The position numbers were made by a program, and so were the translations under genes. The notes beneath the pieces were generated by a model that was not told the origin of the DNA, searched no databases, and was given only the letters and a program-made list of their open reading frames with translations. Shown here one piece after another: positions 1 through 7,087 of a stretch of DNA of 18,103 nucleotides. Numbering within the stretch: position 1 is the first letter of the stretch; each line of letters begins with the position of its first letter. Origin of the DNA: JACQKD01 sp964614265 (GTDB taxonomy: Bacteria > Patescibacteriota > Minisyncoccia > Phycocordibacterales > UBA918); the NCBI GenBank assembly GCA_964614265.1, contig CAZTKT010000019.1:1-18103 (forward strand), in the 5' to 3' direction.

Positions 1-11
1 AGCTCTATCCA

Positions 12-42
12 AGAAACTTCCGCCAAAAAAGCGGAAGTTTCT
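12..42 (-). terminator. Perfect 12-bp hairpin downstream of the Avd-like gene
   Basis: Arms 12-23 and 31-42 are exact reverse complements around a 7-nt loop (24-30). It begins 2 bp beyond the Avd-like stop codon, so it probably ends that minus-strand transcript. No T-tract follows on the minus strand, so it may act as an RNA-stabilising hairpin or a Rho-type end. Confidence 0.5.
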
Positions 43-43
43 G

Positions 44-394
44 TTAACGATCCTTCGTCGATTTGATCCACCCTCCGAGCATCCTCCCTATCTCGTCGAG
101 ATTAGCTTCGATGATGATGTATTTCTTCGCATCAATCGCTTTGATATCTTTCATTAAGCGAATACAGACTCGCAGGAAATTAAGTTTGACGCTCGTTTTC
201 TCCAAGGTCGGCAGTTTATCCGACTTAGACTGCTGACTTGCAAAAATGATTCCTTCTAACACATCGATGAGCAGGCTTTCGCACTTTTGCCAGAGTGTGT
301 AGCGGTCTTGTTTGGGAACGGATAGGCGCAGATTATAGAAATCTTTGTAGAGATCGTAACTCTTCTTGAAAATCGGTATGTCTAAGTCATTCAT
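44..394 (-). CDS. Avd-like four-helix-bundle protein (DGR accessory / 23S rRNA IVP family)
   Basis: The 116-residue product is helical and matches the accessory variability determinant / S23 four-helix-bundle family by eye: an N-terminal LDIPIFKKSYDLYKDFY stretch, the PKQDRYTLWQKCE motif near residues 27-39, LPTLEKTSVKLNFLR in the middle and the ending EIGRMLGGWIKS. In diversity-generating retroelements Avd binds the reverse transcriptase and the template RNA. I chose the ATG at 394 over an upstream TTG at 427 because the family starts here and a TATAAA box (404-409) lies 9 nt before it. The TTG does have a GGGGAG-like sequence in front, so the longer form is possible. The gene is divergent from the RT with 2 bp between start codons, whereas Avd and RT usually run in the same direction. 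No variable target gene is visible. Confidence 0.85.
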   Translation of the reverse strand: MNDLDIPIFKKSYDLYKDFYNLRLSVPKQDRYTLWQKCESLLIDVLEGIIFASQQSKSDKLPTLEKTSVKLNFLRVCIRLMKDIKAIDAKKYIIIEANLDEIGRMLGGWIKSTKDR

Positions 395-396
395 AT

Positions 397-966
397 ATGA
401 AAATTTATAAGGATTTATATTGGTCAATAATTTCTCCCCAGTCTCTATTCAGAGCTTGGGAGATATTTAAGTCTGATAAAAGGAATAAGCCTGACGTTGC
501 CGAGTTTGAGCTGAACATCGAACATAATATTTTTGATTTGTACCGCGATTTGAAGAATCAGACGTATCGGCACGGGCCATACAAAGGATTTTGGATACAT
601 GATCCGAAGATCAGACGGATACATAAAGCCGTTGTTCGAGATCGAGTCCTTCATCATGCCACTTTTGCTGTTTTGAATAAAATATTCGAGCCGACATTTA
701 TCGACGATTCGTACTCGTGTCGCATCAACAAAGGCACCCACAAGGGTGTGGAGAAAGTTGCCAATATGCTTCGTGCAGAAAGCAAGAATAATACTCGCCA
801 ATGCTACGCTTTGAAATGCGATATTAGAAAATTCTTTGATTCTGTTGACCACCAAGTGCTGAAAGACATCCTTAATAGGAAAATTAAGGATCAAAAGACG
901 ATTTCTCTTCTCGAAGAAATTATTGAAAGTTACGAAAAAAGCGGAACTACGAGAGAGAGAGAGTAA
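397..966 (+). CDS. DGR-type reverse transcriptase, N-terminal part (frameshifted gene)
   Basis: This 189-residue frame carries the fingers and first palm motifs of a group-II-like reverse transcriptase: IRRIHKAVVRDRVLHHA (about 72-88), DDSYSCRINKGTHKGV (103-118) and motif A CDIRKFFDSVDH (141-152) with the catalytic aspartate D142. The beginning (MKIYKDLYWSIIS) matches the usual start of the family, so the N-terminus is complete. No Shine-Dalgarno sequence precedes the ATG. The frame ends in RERE-stop inside a GA repeat (951-963). The remaining motifs continue in the next frame, so 397-1480 is one gene of about 360 residues with a frameshift. As written, this part lacks the second catalytic motif and would be inactive alone. 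Confidence 0.88.
   Translation: MKIYKDLYWSIISPQSLFRAWEIFKSDKRNKPDVAEFELNIEHNIFDLYRDLKNQTYRHGPYKGFWIHDPKIRRIHKAVVRDRVLHHATFAVLNKIFEPTFIDDSYSCRINKGTHKGVEKVANMLRAESKNNTRQCYALKCDIRKFFDSVDHQVLKDILNRKIKDQKTISLLEEIIESYEKSGTTRERE
404..409 (-). promoter_or_regulatory. -10 box of the Avd-like gene
   Basis: TATAAA on the minus strand, 9 nt before the ATG at 394. It lies inside the first codons of the divergent RT gene, so the two transcripts would overlap or collide. Confidence 0.4.
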
Positions 967-1480
967 AACGCTGTCGCTTTTTACTATAAATACCAATAAA
1001 GGAGTACCCATTGGCAACCTGACTTCGCAGATTTTTGCCAACATTTATATGAACGAGTTTGATCAATTCGTTAAGCATGGACTTCATGTAAAAAATTATG
1101 CGCGATACACCGACGATTTCATGATTATATCAGAAGACAAAAAATATCTCGAAGAATTATTGCCCAAATTGCAGGAGTTTCTGAGAGAAAAACTGAAACT
1201 CGAATTACATCCGAACAAAATATCTATTCGGAAATTCCATGAAGGTATAGATTTCCTCGGATATGTGATATTTCCACATTACCGACTACTACGAGCGAAA
1301 ACCAAAAAGAGGGTTTTGAGGAATATACGCAAGAAAATGGCGTGCTATCAGAAAGGTCTGATTCCTGAAAATCACCTGCACCAAAGTATGCAATCTTACT
1401 TGGGTGTTTTGTCTCATGCGAATACTTACGAGCTAACTGAGGATTTAAAAAATCAGTATTGGTATTGGTTGCACGATTAA
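923..1480 (+). CDS. DGR-type reverse transcriptase, C-terminal part (frameshifted gene)
   Basis: This frame holds the rest of the RT. Motif 4 reads GVPIGNLTSQIFANIY; the IGxxxSQ form is the hallmark of diversity-generating retroelement RTs, other RTs having QGxxxSP. Motif C is ARYTDDFMII with the catalytic DD, followed by LELHPNKISIRKFHEGIDFLGY (motifs 6-7). The only start available before motif 4 is a weak TTG at 923, and the coding homology joins the previous frame near 950-963, so it is not an independent gene. Adding one GA unit to the repeat would fuse both parts. The stretch between the frames (roughly EKSGTTRERESKTLSLFTI) is about 15 residues longer than I expect for the family, so a small insertion is also possible. 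Confidence 0.88.
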   Translation: MKVTKKAELRERESKTLSLFTINTNKGVPIGNLTSQIFANIYMNEFDQFVKHGLHVKNYARYTDDFMIISEDKKYLEELLPKLQEFLREKLKLELHPNKISIRKFHEGIDFLGYVIFPHYRLLRAKTKKRVLRNIRKKMACYQKGLIPENHLHQSMQSYLGVLSHANTYELTEDLKNQYWYWLHD

Positions 1481-1488
1481 GTGACTTA

Positions 1489-1525
1489 AAACAAAATATC
1501 GCCGAAAATTGGCGATATTTTGTTT
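1489..1525 (+). terminator. Perfect 15-bp hairpin after the RT gene
   Basis: Arms 1489-1503 and 1511-1525 are exact reverse complements with a 7-nt loop; the right arm is T-rich. It sits 9 bp after the RT stop codon and probably ends the RT transcript, and may act in both directions. The right arm plus two bases (1513-1527) recurs at 17941-17955. Confidence 0.7.
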
Positions 1526-1593
1526 CCAGCGTTCTCAAGGCCCTTAGAGCTTTAGGCTCCTCGGTCTAAGCCTCGATACTACGCTGACTCGTG

Positions 1594-1664
1594 CTGCCGG
1601 GCAGGGACTCGAACCCCGATACTCAGGACCAAAACCTGATGTCCTACCATTAGACGACCCGGCA
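1594..1664 (-). tRNA. tRNA-Gln (anticodon TTG)
   Basis: Cloverleaf on the minus strand: acceptor TGCCGGG/CCCGGCA, anticodon stem TCAGG/CCTGA around loop TTTTGGT giving anticodon TTG, and T arm GGGGTTCGAGTCCC. The discriminator is G (1594). CCA is not encoded (CAC follows). The 3' end of the upstream HTH gene overlaps its 5' end by 15 bp. Confidence 0.95.
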
Positions 1665-2351
1665 ATAATTTTCACAAATGCCTCGTGTCCAACCCTGAAT
1701 TCGTCGGTTCAGATTTGTACTACGACGCACGCGCACCGCCATTAAACCATAATATGTAGAATTCTGCACATTACGACGTTTTGTGAGAGGATTGTGTTTT
1801 TTAAAATACACATACGGCAACTGCTGTTCTGATAATCCAATATGTAAAAGCCAAAAATTCTTTATCTCTGGTAATCGTGCTTTGTGGTTTGTATGCACAT
1901 AGAGTGAGAGCACAATATCCTCGCTCGACACGTTGTATATATCAATCAACCATCGAACAAAGACGGCAACCATGTATGGATCAGAGTTAACAAACTTTAC
2001 TCCGACACTTGGACTCCATGTTTTTGCCTTGGAACCTTCAGCCCAATACAATGCCACACCTATCAGTAAGAGCTCCCTCCTTGAGATGGTTCCTACTTCT
2101 TTTATAGCAGGAGTGTGAATCTCGAAAGTCTCCCTGATTCGCATGAGGTGACGCTGTGCTCCACCTCGTAATTGTGCCGCATGTTTCTTTTCCGTGAGAC
2201 GTTGTTTTTGTGGTTTAGAAAGACCCACATCCTTAAGCCAACCTGACAAGGTTGATTTTGCAACAGGAATTAATTCCAAAATTTCATTGTACGTCTTACC
2301 TTGTTTGCGTAAAGTGATCGCTTTCTCCTTCTCATGAAGTTTAGAAAACAT
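1650..2351 (-). CDS. Helix-turn-helix protein with a LAGLIDADG-like WAEGSK domain, function unknown
   Basis: 233 residues. The first ~45 residues look like a resolvase/transposase-type helix-turn-helix (EKEKAITLRKQGKTYNEIL, then VAKSTLSGWLKDVGLSK). A second part has IGVALYWAEGSKA, KFVNSDPYMVAVFVRWLIDIY and the closing VRVRRSTNLNRRIQGWTRGI. I associate this layout with a family of HTH proteins common in CPR and Actinobacteria, possibly related to LAGLIDADG endonucleases, but I see no certain catalytic residues. The ATG at 2351 overlaps the pyrG stop by 11 bp, so the two genes are co-transcribed; in-frame extension upstream would run inside pyrG and is unlikely. The stop lies within tRNA-Gln. 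A DNA-binding role is inference. Confidence 0.75.
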   Translation of the reverse strand: MFSKLHEKEKAITLRKQGKTYNEILELIPVAKSTLSGWLKDVGLSKPQKQRLTEKKHAAQLRGGAQRHLMRIRETFEIHTPAIKEVGTISRRELLLIGVALYWAEGSKAKTWSPSVGVKFVNSDPYMVAVFVRWLIDIYNVSSEDIVLSLYVHTNHKARLPEIKNFWLLHIGLSEQQLPYVYFKKHNPLTKRRNVQNSTYYGLMAVRVRRSTNLNRRIQGWTRGICENYCRVV

Positions 2352-4023
2352 TTTTTTGTGAAGCTTTAGATGCCTTGATGAACGCCATGAAGAGAGGATG
2401 AGGGGCGAGCGGGCGCGAGTGAAACTCGGGATGGAATTGGACACCGACGAAAAAGGGGTGCTTCTCTTGCGGGAGTTCCATAATTTCCATAAGGCGTCCG
2501 TCGGGCGAAGTGCCAGAAAAAATGATCCCGGCTGTGGCTAATTGTTCGACATAGAGCGGACTGACTTCATAGCGATGACGGTGTCGTTCGCTGATCTGGT
2601 CTGCTTTGTAGGCAGAACGCGCGATACTTCCTTTCTTGAGTACTGCGGGGTATTCTCCGAGTCGCATACTGCCACCCATGTTTTGGGTTGCGATTTTTTC
2701 TTTTTGTTCAGGCATGACGTCGATCACGAGATGCGTGGATGCGGGATCGGTCTCTGCCGTTGCGGCATCCTTGTACTTCATGATGGTACGCGCATACTCA
2801 ATAACCGCGAGTTGCATACCGTAGCAAATGCCAAAATAGGGAATGCGGTGTTCTCGAACATACTGAATCACCTTGAGAATACCCGCAATACCTGTAGTAC
2901 CAAACCCACCCGGAACGAGGACGCCATCATAGGTATTGAGTGTCGAAAGGGCTGTTCCCTGTTCAAAGGCGACGGATGGGAGATAGTCGATCTCTGCCTT
3001 CAATCCCTGATGATAGGCGGCATATTTGATCGATTCAAGTACCGAGAGATAGACGTCAGAGAGAACAAAGTCACCCGAGTTGAAATATTTCCCCACAACG
3101 GCAATACGTACCTTCCCTGTAGTGTGCTTTGATTTGGACACAAAGGCTTTCCATGCACGGAGATCAGCGTCTACACGACTATGCATGATAGAAAGAATGT
3201 CACAGAGCTTACGTGAAAGTCCGTCTTTTTCAAAATTAAGTGGTATATCGTAAATACTATCGACATCGGGTGCTGAAATAACATGTCCTGCGGGCACATT
3301 ACAGAACGTAGCGATTTTTTCTTTGCGTTTTTGGTCGAGTGCAACTGGCGCACGGGCGACGATCATGTCAGCAAACACACCAGCACTATTGAGCGTACGG
3401 GCGGCGTATTGGGTCGGCTTGGTCTTCATTTCTCCGATAGATCCGGGCACCGGTAAGTAGCTGACGAGAATGGTTGCAACACTGTGAGGCATCTCGTTCT
3501 TCATCATGCGGACTGCTTCAAGAAACAGAATATTTTGATACTCACCAACAGTCCCGCCGATTTCAGTAATGACAATGTCGGCCTGTGCGGTTACTCCTGC
3601 TGTTTTGATCCGACGGATCACCTCGAGAGGAATGTCGGGTACCACTTCAACGTTCTTCCCTCGATATTCAAGCGCCCGTTCTCGTCTGATGACTTCCTGA
3701 TAGACACTCCCGGTGGTCATGTAATTGATACCGGGAATGTCGATGTTGAGAAATCGCTCATAGTTGCCCATATCTTGATCAGTTTCAAGACCATCGTTGA
3801 GCACAAACACTTCACCATGCTCCGTCGGATTCATGGTGCCTGCATCAACGTTTATGTACGGATCAATCTTAATGGCGGTCACGACAAGTCCCCGTGCCTG
3901 AAGCAGATGCGCGATTGATGAGGCGGTGATCCCCTTCCCGACTCCCGACATCACCCCACCGACGATGAAAAGGTATTTGGTGGGCGTACGTTTTTTTGGA
4001 TGTCGGTTTGATCGGACTGGCAT
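2341..4023 (-). CDS. pyrG: CTP synthase
   Basis: 560 residues, normal family length. It makes CTP from UTP, ATP and glutamine in the cytosol. The N-terminal synthetase domain has the P-loop GGVMSGVGKG (22-31), the GTMNPTEHGEVFVLNDG block (63-79) and ETDQDMGNYERF. The C-terminal class I glutamine amidotransferase has its nucleophile at C400 in GICYGMQ (usually GICLGMQ) and the HPEFHSRP histidine/glutamate pair near the end. A basic tail of ~15 residues precedes the P-loop domain. ATG 4023 is 3 bp after the ftsX stop codon, so pyrG is in the ftsE-ftsX operon. Its end overlaps the next gene. All key motifs are intact. Confidence 0.97.
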   Translation of the reverse strand: MPVRSNRHPKKRTPTKYLFIVGGVMSGVGKGITASSIAHLLQARGLVVTAIKIDPYINVDAGTMNPTEHGEVFVLNDGLETDQDMGNYERFLNIDIPGINYMTTGSVYQEVIRRERALEYRGKNVEVVPDIPLEVIRRIKTAGVTAQADIVITEIGGTVGEYQNILFLEAVRMMKNEMPHSVATILVSYLPVPGSIGEMKTKPTQYAARTLNSAGVFADMIVARAPVALDQKRKEKIATFCNVPAGHVISAPDVDSIYDIPLNFEKDGLSRKLCDILSIMHSRVDADLRAWKAFVSKSKHTTGKVRIAVVGKYFNSGDFVLSDVYLSVLESIKYAAYHQGLKAEIDYLPSVAFEQGTALSTLNTYDGVLVPGGFGTTGIAGILKVIQYVREHRIPYFGICYGMQLAVIEYARTIMKYKDAATAETDPASTHLVIDVMPEQKEKIATQNMGGSMRLGEYPAVLKKGSIARSAYKADQISERHRHRYEVSPLYVEQLATAGIIFSGTSPDGRLMEIMELPQEKHPFFVGVQFHPEFHSRPLAPHPLFMAFIKASKASQKNVF

Positions 4024-4026
4024 ACA

Positions 4027-4968
4027 CTAGACGCGAAGGTAGCGACGGACCGCGAGGAAGCTAGAACATGCACTAATGAGTACGCCACTTCCAACAAGAA
4101 TGAGAAATATCTGCGAAAAATTGTTTACAAAGTAATTGAAGAGTAGTTTTTGATACCCCGCGTCAGCAAAAAATGGAAATGGGTAGAAGGCACTTTCGTA
4201 AAAAATCAGTGCCGGGTATAGCAGAAGAATGACAAATATCCCAGAGAGTATTCCTTGTAACACACCAGATATCACGAATGGGCTACTGATATATATGTTA
4301 CTCGCGCCAACGAGACGCATCACGCCAATCTCTTCACGGGAATTATGTATGGCGAGTCGGATGGTATTAAAGGAGACAATAAGCGCTACCGCGAACAGCA
4401 GTATTGCTTTGAGACTGTTATCCTGGCGCGTGCGGTTGATGATATCTGTCAATCGACCGATCGCGACTTTGTTCTGGTTGTAATTCACGCGCTCAATGAT
4501 GGGGGTACCTGCTGTCGGACGGTCTTGTTGTGCAGTCAGATACGTCGAAATACCCTCATACTGCGACGTCTCTTTTGCACGCACCGAGAGTGATGCGCCG
4601 AATGGATTGTCACCAAGCTCTGACAATGATTGAATGGTCAGTTCATCTTCAGCATGTGCGGAACGAAACTCTTCGAGCGCTTGACTACGAGAGGTATACG
4701 TGGCTTCAGCAACTTGGGGAAGACCTTCAAGTAATTTTTTGAGATCAAGAACATCTTGTTCTGGAGCAGTGGTCAGGAAGTATATATTGATATCGACTTT
4801 TTGTTGAAGCTCCGTGAGAGCAACTTCTAAGGCATGATTATTGAAGATGGTCGTCGCAAGCATAAATAGGGCGACAGTCATCACCAACACCGACGAAAAC
4901 GAGACGAATGCGTTGCGCCAAAAGCCGACCGCACCTGCCTTTGCTATTCGTTTAAATGCAGTCCACAT
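4027..4968 (-). CDS. ftsX: Cell division protein FtsX (permease-like)
   Basis: 313 residues. FtsX is the membrane partner of FtsE and transmits its ATPase cycle to cell-wall hydrolases at the division site. Visible: a short cytoplasmic N-terminus (MWTAFKRIAKAGAVGFWRN), one membrane segment at about 20-42, a large extracellular domain, then three membrane segments in the C-terminal half (KAILLFAVALIVSF, FVISGVLQGILSGIFVILLL, IFLILVGSGVLISAC). The region after the first of these, IHNSREEIGVMRLVGAS, is the conserved coupling loop. The frame is open to 5004, but ATG 4968 fits the family start and lies 7 bp after the ftsE stop. Confidence 0.95.
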   Translation of the reverse strand: MWTAFKRIAKAGAVGFWRNAFVSFSSVLVMTVALFMLATTIFNNHALEVALTELQQKVDINIYFLTTAPEQDVLDLKKLLEGLPQVAEATYTSRSQALEEFRSAHAEDELTIQSLSELGDNPFGASLSVRAKETSQYEGISTYLTAQQDRPTAGTPIIERVNYNQNKVAIGRLTDIINRTRQDNSLKAILLFAVALIVSFNTIRLAIHNSREEIGVMRLVGASNIYISSPFVISGVLQGILSGIFVILLLYPALIFYESAFYPFPFFADAGYQKLLFNYFVNNFSQIFLILVGSGVLISACSSFLAVRRYLRV

Positions 4969-4975
4969 GGTGATA

Positions 4976-5656
4976 TTAAAGCACGTATTTACCCTCGTTG
5001 TCATCCCGAATAATACGACCCTTGTCCATAGTGATCACCCGTTTTCCGAGTGCATCAATGACGCCTTTATTATGAGTGGTCATAATGATGGTTGTGCCAA
5101 GATCATTGATCTTCTTAAGAATCTGGACAACCTCGTACGTCGCAATAGGGTCAAGATTCCCCGTTGGCTCATCAGCGATAATGAGATCGGGCTGATTGAC
5201 GATTGCCCGCGCAATAGCGACACGCTGTTTTTCACCGCCAGAAAGCTCGTGGGGGAAATTCCACATTTTGTCGGATAAATCGACAAGAGCTAGCGCTTGG
5301 GGAACATTATCCGCAATCTCATCATCAGTTCGACCATTTGCTTCCATTGCGAAGGCAATATTTTCATAGGCGGTCTTGTGTGCGAGTAGTTTAAAATCTT
5401 GAAAGACTGTGCCGATTTTACGACGATATCGTGGCAACTGACGACGCGGGATGGAGTGAATATCTAAAGACTCAAAAAAGACACTCCCCGTCGTCGGTCT
5501 TTCTTCAACAATGAGCATCTTTATGAGTGTTGTTTTTCCGGCTCCTGAGTGTCCAACGATGGAGAGAAACTCTTTGGGTGCAACTTGGAACGTCACATCT
5601 TCAAGCGCAATAGATTCCCCAGCATACAGCTTTGAAACTTTATCAAAATAAATCAT
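4976..5656 (-). CDS. ftsE: Cell division ATP-binding protein FtsE
   Basis: 226 residues, standard length. ABC ATPase of the FtsEX divisome complex on the inner face of the membrane. Motifs in order: MIYFDKVSKLYAG start, Walker A GHSGAGKTT (about 34-42), Q-loop VFQDFKLL, signature LSGGEKQRVAIARAI, Walker B LIIADEPTGNLD and the switch histidine in TTHNK. It is the first gene of ftsE-ftsX-pyrG-HTH on the minus strand. prfB lies 78 bp upstream, so prfB may share the transcript; prfB-ftsE-ftsX is a common order. Confidence 0.96.
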   Translation of the reverse strand: MIYFDKVSKLYAGESIALEDVTFQVAPKEFLSIVGHSGAGKTTLIKMLIVEERPTTGSVFFESLDIHSIPRRQLPRYRRKIGTVFQDFKLLAHKTAYENIAFAMEANGRTDDEIADNVPQALALVDLSDKMWNFPHELSGGEKQRVAIARAIVNQPDLIIADEPTGNLDPIATYEVVQILKKINDLGTTIIMTTHNKGVIDALGKRVITMDKGRIIRDDNEGKYVL

Positions 5657-5734
5657 GTGAATACTATGGTAACAATGGACTCATGCTCACAACCCAATCG
5701 CCTGCACACACCATCAGGAACAATGCACTCTATT

Positions 5735-6613
5735 CTACTCCATGTTGTGTGTTGCGTCTAGAAAGAGTGAGATGTCCCCGTCAAGCACAGCATCAATATT
5801 GTGCGTTTCAATACCGGTGCGATGATCTTTCACCAGCTGGTACGGATGGAGCACGTACGAACGGATCTGGCTTCCCCACTCTATTTTTACTGTTTTCTCC
5901 AATGCCAGACCCTTGAGCTCTCGTCTACGTTGCTGTTCTCTGAATGTATAGAGCTTCCCCGCAAGGAGAGTGAGTGCTCGCTCACGATTCTGTTGCTGAC
6001 TTCGCTCAGATGAGACGTGCACTGAGATGTTTGTTGGGGTATGCACAATGCGTACCGCGGTCTCACGCTTATTCACATTTTGTCCGCCCGCGCCTCCGGC
6101 GCGGGCGAACGACACCTCAAGCTCATCCTCATCCAACGCAATCGGACTTACGCCTTCAAATTTCGGTGACACTTCTACCAACACAAAAGAAGTCTGCCGT
6201 TTCCCTGATGCATTAAATGGTGACATGCGCACAAGTCGGTGTACTCCTGACTCATGCTTGAGCGTGCCATACGCGTCTTTACCAATAATCTCAAAGACAC
6301 TGTTACGATACCCACCGTTGTTATTTTCATTTGCGTCAAGTACCATCACTGACCAACCTCTCTGTTCGGCGTACTTTTGATACATCACCAATAGAATACG
6401 GGCAAAGTCTTCCGCATCATCTCCTCCTGCTCCCGCCACAATAGTACAGATCGCGTTATTTCGATCATATTTTTCTTTGCCAGTCGCCTGTTCCTTCAGC
6501 TCCTGGAGCTCTTTAATGCACTGTTGCGCCACTCGTGGATCATTCCAAAAATCCACCTGCGCCATCGCGGCTTCTATCTCGGTGATACGTGCAAAAACTT
6601 CCTCTTGGGTCAT
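5735..6613 (-). CDS. prfB: Peptide chain release factor 2, shortened domain 1
   Basis: 292 residues against about 365 in E. coli. RF2 reads UAA and UGA stop codons and releases the peptide. The recognition tripeptide SPF (131-133, in RMSPFNASGKRQTSF) shows RF2 rather than RF1, and the catalytic GGQ is at 176-178 (GGAGGQNVNKRE). The tail GSQIRSYVLHPYQLVKDHRTG is typical. The N-terminal helical domain is reduced: about 33 residues link FWNDP to GAGG, where E. coli has about 80. There is no in-frame TGA and no CTTTGA slippery site, so the E. coli-type autoregulatory frameshift is absent. ATG 6613 sits 9 nt behind a TGGTATACT promoter element, suggesting a leaderless mRNA. Confidence 0.95.
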   Translation of the reverse strand: MTQEEVFARITEIEAAMAQVDFWNDPRVAQQCIKELQELKEQATGKEKYDRNNAICTIVAGAGGDDAEDFARILLVMYQKYAEQRGWSVMVLDANENNNGGYRNSVFEIIGKDAYGTLKHESGVHRLVRMSPFNASGKRQTSFVLVEVSPKFEGVSPIALDEDELEVSFARAGGAGGQNVNKRETAVRIVHTPTNISVHVSSERSQQQNRERALTLLAGKLYTFREQQRRRELKGLALEKTVKIEWGSQIRSYVLHPYQLVKDHRTGIETHNIDAVLDGDISLFLDATHNME

Positions 6614-6622
6614 AATCAGCTT

Positions 6623-6631
6623 AGTATACCA
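6623..6631 (-). promoter_or_regulatory. Extended -10 element of prfB
   Basis: Minus strand reads TGGTATACT, a TG-N-TATAAT-like box (-10 hexamer 6623-6628), ending 9 nt before the prfB ATG. No good -35 is seen. The spacing implies a leader of only a few nucleotides. Confidence 0.5.
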
Positions 6632-6767
6632 AATCTACAGCAGACCGTATTATCGACATAGAAACAGGGCACTCAGTGTTATTACGTTCTTGGTCCTAGT
6701 AGAAAATATATATTAAGCATCGCACGGGATAGCTGATTTTCAGACTTCAATTACGAAACTCTAATTT

Positions 6768-6842
6768 TGGAGCCGAGGCCGGGAATTGAACCCGGGACCT
6801 ACTCCTTACCATGGAGTTGCTCTACCCCTGAGCTACCTCGGC
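6768..6842 (-). tRNA. tRNA-Thr (anticodon GGT)
   Basis: Acceptor GCCGAGG/CCTCGGC, D arm AGCTCAGGGGTAGAGCA, anticodon stem ACTCC/GGAGT with loop ATGGTAA giving GGT, and T arm CCGGGTTCAATTCCCGG. Discriminator T (6771), followed by an encoded CCA (6770-6768), unlike the other tRNAs in this window. Confidence 0.95.
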
Positions 6843-6891
6843 GATACTCATACATTACAGACCTCCATAGGATACCTTATAATATCTCAGA

Positions 6892-6910
6892 GAGCCACCT
6901 CGCAGAATCG
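6892..6910. repeat. 19-bp copy of the tRNA-Thr(CGT) 3' end
   Basis: 6892-6910 is identical to 6950-6968, which is the acceptor/T-arm 3' end of tRNA-Thr(CGT). The copies are 39 bp apart. The outer copy can also pair with TTCTGCGA at 6923-6930 (TCGCAGAA, 6900-6907) as an 8-bp hairpin. It may be an attachment-site scar or a partial duplication. Confidence 0.75.
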
Positions 6911-6950
6911 GTCACAGATAATTTCTGCGACCCCGCCTCACGCTCATTTG

Positions 6951-7023
6951 AGCCACCTCGCAGAATCGAACTGCGGACCTTTGCGTTACGAATGCAATGC
7001 TCTACCAACTGAGCTAAGGTGGC
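6951..7023 (-). tRNA. tRNA-Thr (anticodon CGT)
   Basis: Acceptor GCCACCT/AGGTGGC, D arm AGCTCAGTTGGTAGAGC, anticodon stem TTGCA/CGCAA (one A-C mismatch next to the loop), loop TTCGTAA giving CGT, T arm TCCGCAGTTCGATTCTGCGA. Discriminator T; CCA not encoded. 108 bp upstream of tRNA-Thr(GGT) in the same direction. Confidence 0.93.
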
Positions 7024-7087
7024 CTTCCTACATCTATCGGCCTAATATACTACAGCACCCATGACTGGTACAGCTCGCCAGCATCTA

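Noticed and set aside
445..1044. Long minus-strand open frame opposite the RT
   Set aside because: It is antisense to conserved RT motifs and has no family-like content.
1481..1600. DGR template repeat downstream of the RT
   Set aside because: The region is a hairpin and tRNA flank with no A-rich 100-bp sequence and no near-copy elsewhere in the window.
5735..6613. Programmed +1 frameshift of prfB
   Set aside because: No in-frame TGA or CTTTGA site; the gene is open from ATG to stop.
6767..7064. Plus-strand open frames across the tRNA-Thr genes
   Set aside because: They are antisense to two clear tRNAs.
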